A stretch of 64,000 nucleotides of DNA from Psychrobacter cibarius (GTDB lineage Bacteria; Pseudomonadota; Gammaproteobacteria; Pseudomonadales; Moraxellaceae). The notes below the pieces were generated by a model, which saw only the letters and a program-made list of their open reading frames with translations, made no database searches and was not told where the DNA came from. Numbering within the stretch: the stretch's first letter is position 1; every line of letters starts with the position of its first letter. This document shows positions 56,736 to 64,000 of the stretch, in pieces. A program made the translations under genes and the position numbers. The stretch lies in the NCBI GenBank assembly GCA_030686115.1, contig CP131612.1:2790001-2854000 (forward strand). The letters are read 5' to 3'.

Positions 56736-57167
56736 ATGACAGATGACCACAAAAACTCTATAGAAAAACAGCCACAAAATGGCCAACAGCAGAATATTTC
56801 TTCTAAACCACAACCAGTCGCTGCAACTGGTTCAAATACGTCGAGTGCTACTGTGAAAACCACTATCCTTGAACCACAAATCAAAAAGGTTGATATTGCA
56901 ATTGCGGGTGTCACCTATCCTATTTATTGCCCAGTACACGAACAAGAAGAGCTGCTCTCAGCTGTCTCGTATATTAATAACCATGCGCTAGATCTCAAAC
57001 GAGATGCGCCAAGCCTCAGTCAAGAAAGTATCTTGGTACTGTGCTGCTTGAATTTGTATGAAAAAATACACACCAATCAAAGAAGCGATGAAGATCGACT
57101 ACAGCAAGACAAACAATCTGAAGCGCTATTAAATAAAATTATGAAAGACGCACAGTCTGTTTTATAA
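56736..57167 (+). CDS. zapA: Cell division protein ZapA
   Basis: A ring-associated protein that cross-links FtsZ filaments. The ZapA domain (about residues 50-140) reads VDIAIAGVTYPIYCPVHEQEELLSAVSYINNHALDLKRD, close to the family start, followed by a long helix with SLSQESILVLCCLNLYEKI. The first ~45 residues form a Gln/Asn/Thr-rich tail not usual in ZapA, so the protein is 143 aa instead of about 105. AGGA precedes the ATG. The 6S RNA gene often found downstream of zapA is not visible in the short spacer here; a terminator follows directly. Confidence 0.9.
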   Translation: MTDDHKNSIEKQPQNGQQQNISSKPQPVAATGSNTSSATVKTTILEPQIKKVDIAIAGVTYPIYCPVHEQEELLSAVSYINNHALDLKRDAPSLSQESILVLCCLNLYEKIHTNQRSDEDRLQQDKQSEALLNKIMKDAQSVL

Positions 57168-57192
57168 GCCTGTATTAAGCGACGAAACAATG

Positions 57193-57225
57193 AGCGCTTC
57201 GCTCTGATGAGCCAAGCGCTTTTTT
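57193..57225 (+). terminator. Intrinsic terminator after zapA
   Basis: Arms AGCGCTT (57193-57199) and AAGCGCT (57214-57220), with an inner GCTC/GAGC stem and TGAT loop, then T6. Confidence 0.85.
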
Positions 57226-57249
57226 ATGCTTAAGTCATAACCCAATTAT

Positions 57250-57546
57250 TTATACCTCAGGGTTATAAACCTTACCTGCATGAAAGTCTGCTTGATGCTC
57301 ATAATTGCAAAAAAACAATGCTTGGTTTTCGCCAATAGTACTTTCACTATTTGCAGCCAAATTGGGCTTGGTTTCAAGGACGCCACGGTATTCAGCCAAG
57401 CTGTTGCCACAAAAATTGCACTGACGCGGTGTGATCACATCCCCTTTTTTTGGCATCATGCTTTTGGGCGCACGCGGGTACATAAATTTATAAAACCCCC
57501 ACATTACTATCCAAATAACGATGATGATAATGATAACAGCAAACAC
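57250..57546 (-). CDS. Small membrane protein with a CxxC zinc-ribbon-like tail, GTG start
   Basis: A 98-residue protein of unknown family. The N-terminus is one membrane span (MFAVIIIIIVIWIVMWGFY), followed by a soluble tail with CNFCGNSLAEYRG, later FFCNYEHQADFH, so four possible metal ligands (CxxC, then a Cys with His). A GTG start at 57546 is chosen because AGGAG lies seven bases upstream. Such tails often bind zinc, but no function is known. It is between zapA (convergent) and glyS (same strand), with a terminator between it and glyS. Confidence 0.7.
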   Translation of the reverse strand: MFAVIIIIIVIWIVMWGFYKFMYPRAPKSMMPKKGDVITPRQCNFCGNSLAEYRGVLETKPNLAANSESTIGENQALFFCNYEHQADFHAGKVYNPEV

Positions 57547-57714
57547 GGCAGTGCTCCTTTGAATATGAGTAAGCGCTATGAATGATAAAAGCCGCTTGGC
57601 GGATTATTCAATACGTCTGAACAGTATAACTTAACCAGCAATACTGACGATAGTGCTATGCTTTAGCGAGTTAATTGTCCATCCATTTATCAATAAATGC
57701 CATGATACGTTGTA

Positions 57715-57742
57715 AAAAACTGGCCATAGCGGGCCAGTTTTT
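57715..57742 (-). terminator. Intrinsic terminator after glyS
   Basis: Arms AAAAACTGGCC (57715-57725) and GGCCAGTTTTT (57732-57742), six-base loop; on the minus strand it lies 45 bases past the glyS stop. Confidence 0.85.
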
Positions 57743-57787
57743 GTATTAAATAGAAAACAATAAAGTGAGCGATCTATATTAGTGAAA

Positions 57788-59881
57788 CTATAGCTGCAAC
57801 TCACTGATATCAGCGACGGTTAAAAACAATGCGCGTACTTGCTTAAGCAGCGCTAAGCGGTTGTTTTTAAGGGCAGCGTCTTCACTGTTGACCATCACAT
57901 TATCAAAGAATTGCGTCAACGGCTCATCTAAGCTGGCAAGCGTTTGCAATACTTGTGTGTAATCAGCTTGTTCTAGCAGCGGTTTAACCGCCGTCTGCGC
58001 TTGCAGCACACTTGCATATAAGCTTTGCTCCGCAGGCTCAGACAATAGCGCTTCATCGACAGTATCAGCGACACTCACTTCTGATTTGGCCAATATATTG
58101 GCGACACGCTTGTTTGAATCAGCAAGCATTGAAGCTTGTGACAATTCGCTAAAGGCTTGTACCGCGCGAATACGCTGATCAAAATCGAGCGGCATATGCG
58201 GGTTAATCGCTTGCACTGCCTGAATGGTATCGACGCTCACTCCCTGCTCGGTATACATCGCCCGATAGCGCGAGTTTAAGAATGCCATGACCTGAGTAAA
58301 CGTATCGCCCATTTTTTCAATCTTGCTGCCTTCAGCGTCACTATAGCCTTTGACCGCTTGTTCAACGAGCACTACCAAATTAATTGGCAATTGCTTTTCG
58401 ATCAAAATACGCAAGATACCGATGGCTGAACGACGTAGACTGAACGGATCTTTTGAACCCGTCGGTGCTTGGTCAATGGCAAAAATACCAACAAGCGTAT
58501 CTAAACGGTCGGCTAATGCTAAGCAAATGCCAATTGGCGTCTGTGGTAATACGTCGCCACTGAACTTGGGCAAATATTGCTCTTCTAAACTTGCCGCGAC
58601 TGCTTCAGGCTCATTATTCAAACGCGCATAGTAAGTGCCTGCAATACCTTGTAATTCAGGATATTCACCTACGAGCGAGCTTGCCAAATCGGCTTTGGAC
58701 AAAATACCCGCACGCACCGTTTCATCGATATCAATCTGCTGACCTTGCTGTTGCATCAAGGCGGCAACAAAGGCGGCAAGCTTGGCAATACGCTCAGATT
58801 TTTCCCAAATCGTACCCAGCTTGTCTTGGAAGACACGAGTTTTGAGGCTTTCTGTCAACGCAAATAATGGCTGCTTCTGGTCTTGTAAGAAGAAAAACTC
58901 GGCATCAGCCAAACGTGGACGCACGACTTTCTCATTACCTTCGATAATTTGATTGGGATCTTTTGACTCAATGTTGGTGATGAAAATAAAGTACGGCTGT
59001 AATTTGCCCGCTTTATCGGTTAAGCAAAAATACTTTTGATCCGCTTGCATGGTAGAGATAAGCGCTTCTTGTGGCACTTGTAAAAAGCGCGGTTCAAAAC
59101 TTGCACGTAAAGCAATAGGGAAATCAACCAATGCGGTTACTTCATCCAACAAATCTTGCGGCACGATAGCATCTGAATTAACTTCATCAGCCAAGGCTTT
59201 GACTTGGTTTTTAATCAGCATTTGACGCTTATCAAAATCAGCAACCACTTTTAAACCACCTAGTAACTCTTCGTAGTCATTGGCATGCGCAATCTCATGA
59301 TAATTAGGACTATGGAAGCGATGACCATGAGTTTGCGTGCCTGTCTGATGCCCCTGAATGATCGCATCAATGACGGTGCTATCTTGCATCAATACCGCCC
59401 ACTGTACTGGACGCACAAATTCATTGCGGCTGGCACCTGAACGCATACGCTTAGCAATCGGTAGATTGTCTAGTGCAGTCTGGAAAATGGCAGCTAACAG
59501 TTCAGTAGTTGCTTGACCATGAATGACTTGCTCATAACCGACATAATCACCTTTGTCGGTGTTAATCGTTATCAACTCGCTGGCTTCAATACCTAAACCC
59601 TTGGCAAAACCCATCGCTGCACGTGTTGGATTACCTTCCGCATCAAACGCGGCTTTAATCGCAGGGCCGCGTTTTTGCTCACTGCGATCCGGCTGCTTAT
59701 CGCTAATACCCTGAATCTGAAGTGCCAAACGACGCGGGGCAGCAAAGGCTTTGATACTATCGAAGCTGATTTCTGCTTCATTTAATTGTTCGGTGACACT
59801 CGCTTGTAGCGCATCACGTAGTGGCTTTAGGCTTTTTGGAGGTAGCTCTTCACACCCCAGTTCAAATAGAATGGTACTCAT
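57788..59881 (-). CDS. glyS: Glycyl-tRNA synthetase beta subunit
   Basis: Beta chain of the bacterial alpha2beta2 glycyl-tRNA synthetase, which supplies tRNA-binding and structural domains. The 697-residue protein begins STILFELGCEELPPKSLKPL, the standard GlyS start, with AAPRRLALQ, GPAIKAAFDAEGNPTRAAMGFAKG, and YPELQGIAGTYYA with LADRLDTLVGIFAIDQAPTGSKDPFSLRR further on. Motifs match the family along the whole length. AGGAG is well placed before the ATG. It starts nine bases after the glyQ stop, so the pair forms an operon. Confidence 0.98.
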   Translation of the reverse strand: MSTILFELGCEELPPKSLKPLRDALQASVTEQLNEAEISFDSIKAFAAPRRLALQIQGISDKQPDRSEQKRGPAIKAAFDAEGNPTRAAMGFAKGLGIEASELITINTDKGDYVGYEQVIHGQATTELLAAIFQTALDNLPIAKRMRSGASRNEFVRPVQWAVLMQDSTVIDAIIQGHQTGTQTHGHRFHSPNYHEIAHANDYEELLGGLKVVADFDKRQMLIKNQVKALADEVNSDAIVPQDLLDEVTALVDFPIALRASFEPRFLQVPQEALISTMQADQKYFCLTDKAGKLQPYFIFITNIESKDPNQIIEGNEKVVRPRLADAEFFFLQDQKQPLFALTESLKTRVFQDKLGTIWEKSERIAKLAAFVAALMQQQGQQIDIDETVRAGILSKADLASSLVGEYPELQGIAGTYYARLNNEPEAVAASLEEQYLPKFSGDVLPQTPIGICLALADRLDTLVGIFAIDQAPTGSKDPFSLRRSAIGILRILIEKQLPINLVVLVEQAVKGYSDAEGSKIEKMGDTFTQVMAFLNSRYRAMYTEQGVSVDTIQAVQAINPHMPLDFDQRIRAVQAFSELSQASMLADSNKRVANILAKSEVSVADTVDEALLSEPAEQSLYASVLQAQTAVKPLLEQADYTQVLQTLASLDEPLTQFFDNVMVNSEDAALKNNRLALLKQVRALFLTVADISELQL

Positions 59882-59890
59882 GGGATGCTC

Positions 59891-60946
59891 CTATTTATTG
59901 TTATTAGTAGATTGATTGTTATCAATAGCTTGATTGATTTCTGTATTCTCAGCGGCTTCTTCTTTTGGCAAATACTTATCGAGCGCCGCTTGACGATGTA
60001 CCTCATCTGCCAATGGAAAGCCTAACTTAGCGCGTGCTTCGACGTAACCAATGGCAACCTTACGGGCAAGCGTACGCACACGTAGGATAAAACGCTGACG
60101 TTCGGTCACTGAAATCGCACCACGAGCATCGAGTAAATTAAAAGCATGTGAGGCTTTTAGTACCATCTCATAGGCAGGTAATGGCAAACCTTCGGCAACC
60201 AACTTATCTGCTTGCTGCTCATAAAAGTCAAACATCTGACCCATCATCGGCACATCTGCGTGCTCAAAGTTATAGGTCGATTGCTCAACTTCGTTTTGAT
60301 GGAAAACATCGCCATAAGTGACGCGACCAAACTCACCATCTGCCCAGACCAAATCATAAACGCTATCGACGCCTTGTACATACATCGCCAAGCGCTCAAG
60401 ACCGTAGGTAATCTCGCCGGTCACTGGGAAGCACTCAAGACCGCCTACTTGCTGGAAGTACGTAAATTGCGTCACTTCCATACCGTTGAGCCAAATCTCC
60501 CAGCCTAGTCCCCACGCACCCAGCGTTGGCGACTCCCAGTTATCTTCAACAAAACGCACATCGTGCACCAATGGATCAATACCAATGGCTCTTAGCGAGT
60601 CCAAATACAGCTCTTGGATATTGGGTGGATTTGGCTTTAGCACCACTTGAAACTGATAGTAATGCTGCAAGCGGTTGGGGTTGTCACCGTAGCGACCATC
60701 GGTTGGACGACGCGATGGCTGCACATAGGCAGCATTCCAACGCTCAGGACCTAACGAGCGTAAAAATGTCGCGGTGTGAAAAGTACCCGCGCCGACTTCC
60801 ATATCATAAGGCTGCAAGATAACGCAGCCCTTATCTGCCCAATAATTCTGTAGGGTTAGGATTAAATCCTGAAACGTCATCGGTTGAGGGTCTGTATTTT
60901 CTATCATCGGAGTTGTCGCTTGGGATGTCATAGTTTGGGTTTTCAT
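59891..60946 (-). CDS. glyQ: Glycyl-tRNA synthetase alpha subunit
   Basis: Catalytic chain of the alpha2beta2 glycyl-tRNA synthetase. After a Thr-rich N-terminal tail the core runs [41 protein letters not shown], and [30 protein letters not shown], the well-conserved active-site region. [10 protein letters not shown] motif follows. The ATG at 60946 (351 aa) has an AGTGG-type ribosome site; the frame extends to 61036 but that part is not family-like. The C-terminal tail ends in Asn/Gln-rich residues. First gene of the glyQ-glyS operon; the region upstream is unusual (see the candidate small RNA). Confidence 0.97.
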   Translation of the reverse strand: MKTQTMTSQATTPMIENTDPQPMTFQDLILTLQNYWADKGCVILQPYDMEVGAGTFHTATFLRSLGPERWNAAYVQPSRRPTDGRYGDNPNRLQHYYQFQVVLKPNPPNIQELYLDSLRAIGIDPLVHDVRFVEDNWESPTLGAWGLGWEIWLNGMEVTQFTYFQQVGGLECFPVTGEITYGLERLAMYVQGVDSVYDLVWADGEFGRVTYGDVFHQNEVEQSTYNFEHADVPMMGQMFDFYEQQADKLVAEGLPLPAYEMVLKASHAFNLLDARGAISVTERQRFILRVRTLARKVAIGYVEARAKLGFPLADEVHRQAALDKYLPKEEAAENTEINQAIDNNQSTNNNK

Positions 60947-61163
60947 AGTAAAGCCACTGTGGAATGGATATTTATAAATAAAGTTTTGATAGCACTCGTA
61001 TAGCCTATTCGGCAACGACTCTATTTGCCTGCTCACCTTACTAAAAATTGACTATTTTATCTATATTTACATCAATTAAATTTATGCTGCAGACCTAAAT
61101 GAGTCGTTATAAGGCTCATTTATAATCAAACTGCTGCAATATAGGAGACACAAAAGTAGCAGA

Positions 61164-61195
61164 TAAAAAAATACCCAAATGCGCGAGCATCTGGG
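61164..61195 (-). terminator. Minus-strand terminator between the PspC gene and glyQ
   Basis: On the minus strand CCCAGATGC pairs with GCATTTGGG around TCGC, followed by TATTTTTTT. It can end transcripts from the PspC-like gene before glyQ, or act as an attenuator in a long glyQ leader. Confidence 0.6.
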
Positions 61196-61221
61196 CAGGA
61201 GGAAAGGTATGTCTTTGGTAT

Positions 61222-61250
61222 CCTGATGAGTCAGGCTTTTTGTTTTTTAG
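61222..61250 (+). terminator. Plus-strand terminator with no upstream gene
   Basis: Stem CCTGA (61222-61226) / TCAGG (61231-61235), loop TGAG, then CTTTTTGTTTTTT. There is no plus-strand protein gene within 4 kb upstream, which is the main hint for a small RNA here. Confidence 0.6.
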
Positions 61251-61382
61251 TCGAACTACTATTCTCTTTTTTTGGTAAAAATCTATCTGAGCTAATCTCG
61301 ATAGTGATGCTATCAAAACGATAATATTAAAATGGTACTGCTACTAAGCTGTTAAAAAAATACGAGCAAATATAAAATAACT

Positions 61383-61595
61383 TTACTGGTAAGACGCACT
61401 AGTCGCTTTTGGCATGATTATCCATAAAATTATATAAATTAAGATGCCAGGTACTGCTGCACTCAAAGATGAGATAATCACGAATAAGACTCTCACCCAA
61501 GTCGGTGACCAGCCAACGTATTCGGCAATGCCGCCCATCACACCTGCTATCATGCGATTGTTCTGTGAGCGATGTAGTTTTGCTAGTTTAGCCAA
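61383..61595 (-). CDS. PspC-domain small membrane protein, TTG start
   Basis: A 70-residue protein consisting of a PspC domain: LHRSQNNRMIAGVMGGIAEYVGWSPTWVRVLFVI, then a hydrophobic span ending LIYIILWIIMPK. In E. coli PspC takes part in the phage-shock response, but single small PspC-domain proteins are widespread and their role is usually unknown. No pspA or pspB is nearby. The start is a TTG at 61595, with GAGAGG eight bases upstream and no in-frame ATG before it. Confidence 0.82.
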   Translation of the reverse strand: MAKLAKLHRSQNNRMIAGVMGGIAEYVGWSPTWVRVLFVIISSLSAAVPGILIYIILWIIMPKATSASYQ

Positions 61596-62149
61596 ATCAA
61601 ATACCTCTCTATCATTTCTATTGTTATTTGAAATTCTGCTTCTTTTCTTCTGTTTTTATGCTTTTTTCCGATTCTAGTTAGGAAGCTGCTTAGCCTTCTT
61701 AACTTATGAATAAGTATAGCAACTATTTAATATTTATCTGTTGAACGTATAGACGTACTTTGTGAGTTTATGCTAACCAAGCTTGCCCTAATCTGTCATA
61801 AAACCTCATAAACTGCTGATTTTAAATAGTTATTTCAAAATGTTTCACAATTAGCTTTATTGCTGCCATATTACACATGTTGTTACAAATCCAATATTTA
61901 GCCATTTTCAGCACATAGATATTGTGTAGATGGAACTTCAGAAATGGTGAGATAGTCAAACAATCACAGTTAAATTAATAACTTGGTCATATTTTTATCA
62001 GAAAAAAGTCGTATAAAAAAACACCCCTTTACAATAACCTACCTGTAAATCGCCTTAAACCTTTATAACATGCTGGTAAATAACAGATATTCTAGAAGTC
62101 TATCTATAAAATTAGTGCAATTAAGAATAAATAAAAATTAAGGAAAGCT
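61596..62149. other. Intergenic region upstream of nadR
   Basis: About 550 bp between the divergent PspC-like and nadR genes. It is AT-rich with many T/A runs and should hold both promoters. I see no gene, hairpin terminator, or clear operator. Confidence 0.4.
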
Positions 62150-63190
62150 ATGTACGAGTCAGGATTGATGATTGGACATTTTGAGCCACTACATTTAGGT
62201 CAAATGCGCAGTATATTGGCTGCGGCAGGACAAGCGAAAACCTTGCATATTATCATTATGGCGCATCCAGCACCGCATCCAGACTTTGACATTACTTTGC
62301 AAGACAAAGCACGTTGGCTACAGATGGCGTGTGCTGATTTGCCATTTATCCAGATTCATACCACTCATGAGATTGAGCTGCCGCTACATGATAGCTTCGT
62401 CGATGTGACAATCGACATTCCCGCCAGCAATGCCAAACTACAACGATTAACGACAGCGCTCGACTTACCAACAGATACAGTATTGTTTGTCGCAGAAAAC
62501 CACCCATTGGCGCAGAGTGATGTCTATGAGCGATTATCGATACCAGTCGTCACGACCCCGCTACAGCCTGAGTTTGACTCTTATTCCATCGCTCGTAATC
62601 CAGTCGCGCATTGGTCAGCTATTCATCCCCAAGCGCGCGGCGACTATACCAAAACGGTGGCAATTGTTGGCGGTGAAAGCTCAGGTAAGACCACATTGGT
62701 GCATAAACTGGCCAATTATTATGGCGCCAGCTTTGCTTTAGAGATGGGACGCTTATATGTCGGCACTGATTTGGGCGGTAGTGAAGTCGGTCTACAATAC
62801 AATGACTATGGTCCGATTGCCCTTCAGCATGCTCAAGCTATAAGAGACGCGGCGGCTAATGCGACCGCTCCTGTCACCATCGTTGATACCGATTTTGTGA
62901 CCACTCAAGCATTTTGTGAAGAATATGAAGGTCGCAGCCATCCTTTTGTGGCGGCTTGTATCGATGAGTTTCGCTTAGATCATACCATTATGCTGGATAA
63001 CAATACGCCGTGGATTGATGATGGCATGCGCTCATTGGGCACGCCTGAGGCACGTGGACGCTTTGAGCGACGTCTCGTCGATATTTTTGCTCGTCATGAT
63101 ATCAAACCACACATGGTTGATCAGCCAGATTACGATGCGCGCTATCAGCAAGCGCTGCTGCTTATCGATCAGTATGTTTATGGCAGATAG
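62150..63190 (+). CDS. nadR: NadR-type ribosylnicotinamide kinase / NMN adenylyltransferase, no HTH
   Basis: NAD salvage enzyme that phosphorylates nicotinamide riboside. The 346-residue protein lacks the N-terminal helix-turn-helix repressor domain of E. coli NadR and starts in the adenylyltransferase domain (GLMIGHFEPLHLGQMRS, residues 5-21). There the family HxGH motif reads HLGQ, so its second histidine is missing. The C-terminal kinase domain has Walker A GGESSGKT (174-181) and the NTP-binding aspartate in VTIVDTDF. AAGGA precedes the ATG. It is 104 bp upstream of pnuC, a NadR-PnuC pair for nicotinamide riboside uptake and trapping. Confidence 0.88.
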   Translation: MYESGLMIGHFEPLHLGQMRSILAAAGQAKTLHIIIMAHPAPHPDFDITLQDKARWLQMACADLPFIQIHTTHEIELPLHDSFVDVTIDIPASNAKLQRLTTALDLPTDTVLFVAENHPLAQSDVYERLSIPVVTTPLQPEFDSYSIARNPVAHWSAIHPQARGDYTKTVAIVGGESSGKTTLVHKLANYYGASFALEMGRLYVGTDLGGSEVGLQYNDYGPIALQHAQAIRDAAANATAPVTIVDTDFVTTQAFCEEYEGRSHPFVAACIDEFRLDHTIMLDNNTPWIDDGMRSLGTPEARGRFERRLVDIFARHDIKPHMVDQPDYDARYQQALLLIDQYVYGR

Positions 63191-63294
63191 ACGACATGGT
63201 AAAAATAGCGATGGCAAGAATACAAAAATAATAGGATATTAAAAAATAAGATAAGCACCCATTGTAGTTTTAATACTTTAAGGAAAAAGGCTTT

Positions 63295-64000
63295 ATGCGT
63301 ATTCAGCTATTAGATAATATTACTGGAAAGTGGGCGATGCAATGGATTGTCACTTGGTTCATTTGCGGGGTAATAGCCTTATCCGCAGGTTTTTGGCTCA
63401 CGACAGAACACACCACACTTGATATGTTTTATTTGGGCGTGTCTTTCGTTGGTTTGGTCTGTGTGGTTTCGCTATCATTTCGCAAAAACGTCATGGGCAA
63501 CGGGCTGGGAATGGCAGCGACTGCGGGAGAAGTCGTCGTGCAGGCGACGTCTGGTGCAGTCGGTTTGATGCTCGCGCCACTTTTCAACTTTTTCACCCAT
63601 GTCTACGGTATTTTTTATTGGTCAAAACATACCGATCCTGATGGCGACATGATACCAAAGGCGGCGAGCAAAGCAGTTTGGTTAATTACCGCCGCCTTTA
63701 TTATTATTGGTCTCGCACTTTTCCCCACGGTAAATAATTTACTCGCCAGCTATGGCTATGCAGTGGTTGAAAATGATAATAGTAAATTCCTAGGATTTAT
63801 CTCCTTCTTTTGGATCAACGTCATTGCTTTTGTCCTCTCCATCACTGCACAAGCCGCAATGATTTTGCGCTATTCATTTAACTGGTGGTTATGGATTATC
63901 GTTAACTTTGTCTGGCTCATCGTCAATCTAATGTCGGGCAATTACATTTTTGCCATTCAAACCATGATATATCAAATAAACGCTTTTATTGGTTTGTATG
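63295..64000 (+). CDS. pnuC: Nicotinamide riboside transporter PnuC, 3' end beyond the window
   Basis: Membrane protein for nicotinamide riboside uptake by facilitated diffusion driven by NadR phosphorylation. 235 codons are visible from ATG 63295, preceded by AAGGAAAAAGG, and the frame runs off the window. The protein is hydrophobic with about seven spans; the motif FNWWLWIIVNFVWLIVNL near residue 200 matches the PnuC WxxWxWWxxxN helix. An earlier stretch, GVFYWSK-like (YGIFYWSKH), also fits. It forms a pair with nadR. The end cannot be judged. Confidence 0.88.
   Translation, partial: MRIQLLDNITGKWAMQWIVTWFICGVIALSAGFWLTTEHTTLDMFYLGVSFVGLVCVVSLSFRKNVMGNGLGMAATAGEVVVQATSGAVGLMLAPLFNFFTHVYGIFYWSKHTDPDGDMIPKAASKAVWLITAAFIIIGLALFPTVNNLLASYGYAVVENDNSKFLGFISFFWINVIAFVLSITAQAAMILRYSFNWWLWIIVNFVWLIVNLMSGNYIFAIQTMIYQINAFIGLY

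Larger units (their letters stand above)
61097..61250 (+). ncRNA. Candidate small RNA, about 115 nt, with SD-like single strand and terminator
   Basis: A perfect TATAAT (61121-61126) lies in an inverted repeat AAATGAG (61097-61103) / CTCATTT (61115-61121). A transcript from about 61133 would contain CTGCT/AGCAG around a loop with AGGAG, a stem CCCAAATGC / GCATCTGGG with a GCGA tetraloop (61174-61195, one mismatch), then AGGAGG (61197-61202), a five-codon frame ATG...TGA (61209-61226), and a terminator CCTGA/TCAGG with T-rich tail (61222-61250). No -35 is obvious. It may be a leader, a CsrA-type or antisense RNA, or nothing; only the terminator is strong. Confidence 0.4.
61037..61382. other. 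Region between glyQ and the PspC gene with two opposed hairpins
   Basis: It contains a plus-strand TATAAT, two hairpins and a short frame that together look like a small RNA gene (listed separately), and a minus-strand terminator (61164-61195). The 66-codon minus-strand frame at 61116-61316 starts with TTG, lacks a ribosome site and is not credible. Confidence 0.5.

Noticed and set aside
57168-57249. 6S RNA (ssrS) downstream of zapA
   Set aside because: The spacer is only about 80 bp and is filled by a terminator hairpin.
61116-61316. 66-codon frame on the minus strand upstream of glyQ
   Set aside because: TTG start without a ribosome site, overlapping two hairpins; composition unlike a protein.
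1-64000. CRISPR arrays, prophage or defence islands
   Set aside because: No regularly spaced repeats, phage structural genes or nuclease/ATPase defence combinations were seen; the gene content is housekeeping.

Overview
The window is an ordinary stretch of gammaproteobacterial chromosome, most likely from Psychrobacter or a close relative in the Moraxellaceae. This rests on AT-rich intergenic DNA with GC-richer genes, the Acinetobacter/Psychrobacter-type cluster murG-murC-ddl-ftsQ-ftsA-ftsZ-lpxC separated from the rest of the dcw genes, an RlmE beginning MATRI, a DUF2789 protein, and a degenerate RNase T2-like secreted protein of the kind I associate with Moraxellaceae. There are no rRNA, tRNA, CRISPR, prophage or recognisable defence genes. 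The only mobile DNA is one short MITE-like element (about 55065-55239) and a one-ended relic of the same family (44447-44497).

Layout. 1-6.3 kb: the end of priA, a His-rich zinc/cation exporter of the CDF family, an unknown gene, a KefB/C-type K+/H+ antiporter and a DUF2628 membrane protein. 6.4-10.6 kb: trmB with a good promoter and terminator, a 1-kb AT-rich non-coding region holding DnaA-box-like sequences, then recA and an unusually long recX. 10.7-18.3 kb (minus strand): a DASS dicarboxylate transporter, a DUF937/YidB-like protein, cptA(ygfX)-sdhE, folP, ftsH and rlmE. 18.6-22.8 kb: yhbY, a DOMON-like protein, a secreted CHAP hydrolase, dciA and lpxC. 23-34 kb (minus strand): the division and wall cluster ftsZ-ftsA-ftsQ, ddl-murC-murG, then gshB and pyrE.

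34-50 kb: an SDR protein, a large DUF4105 envelope protein, ampD, murJ, a DUF4878-like lipoprotein, a GNAT acetyltransferase, ribF, DUF2789, mdh, the RNase T2-like protein, a Slt-type lytic transglycosylase and miaB. 50-64 kb: rtcB with a small basic companion, a LysE exporter, argE, a deaminase, a UPF0149/coiled-coil/zapA group, glyQS, a PspC-like protein, and the NAD-salvage pair nadR-pnuC, with pnuC cut by the window end.

The themes are envelope biogenesis and division (FtsZAQ, ZapA, LpxC, Ddl, MurC, MurG, MurJ, AmpD, Slt, FtsH), replication and repair (PriA, DciA, RecA, RecX), RNA modification and repair (TrmB, RlmE, MiaB, RtcB), and cofactors (FolP, GshB, RibF, NadR, PnuC, SdhE). I see no clearly new multi-gene system. 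The best leads are non-coding: a DnaA-box cluster upstream of recA, a possible small RNA upstream of glyQ with a perfect Shine-Dalgarno and a five-codon reading frame, and a 28-codon reading frame followed by a 17-bp perfect hairpin in the 900-bp gap upstream of rtcB. Among proteins, the leads are an RNase T2 fold without its catalytic histidines, a NadR whose HxGH motif reads HLGQ, and two genes of unknown family.
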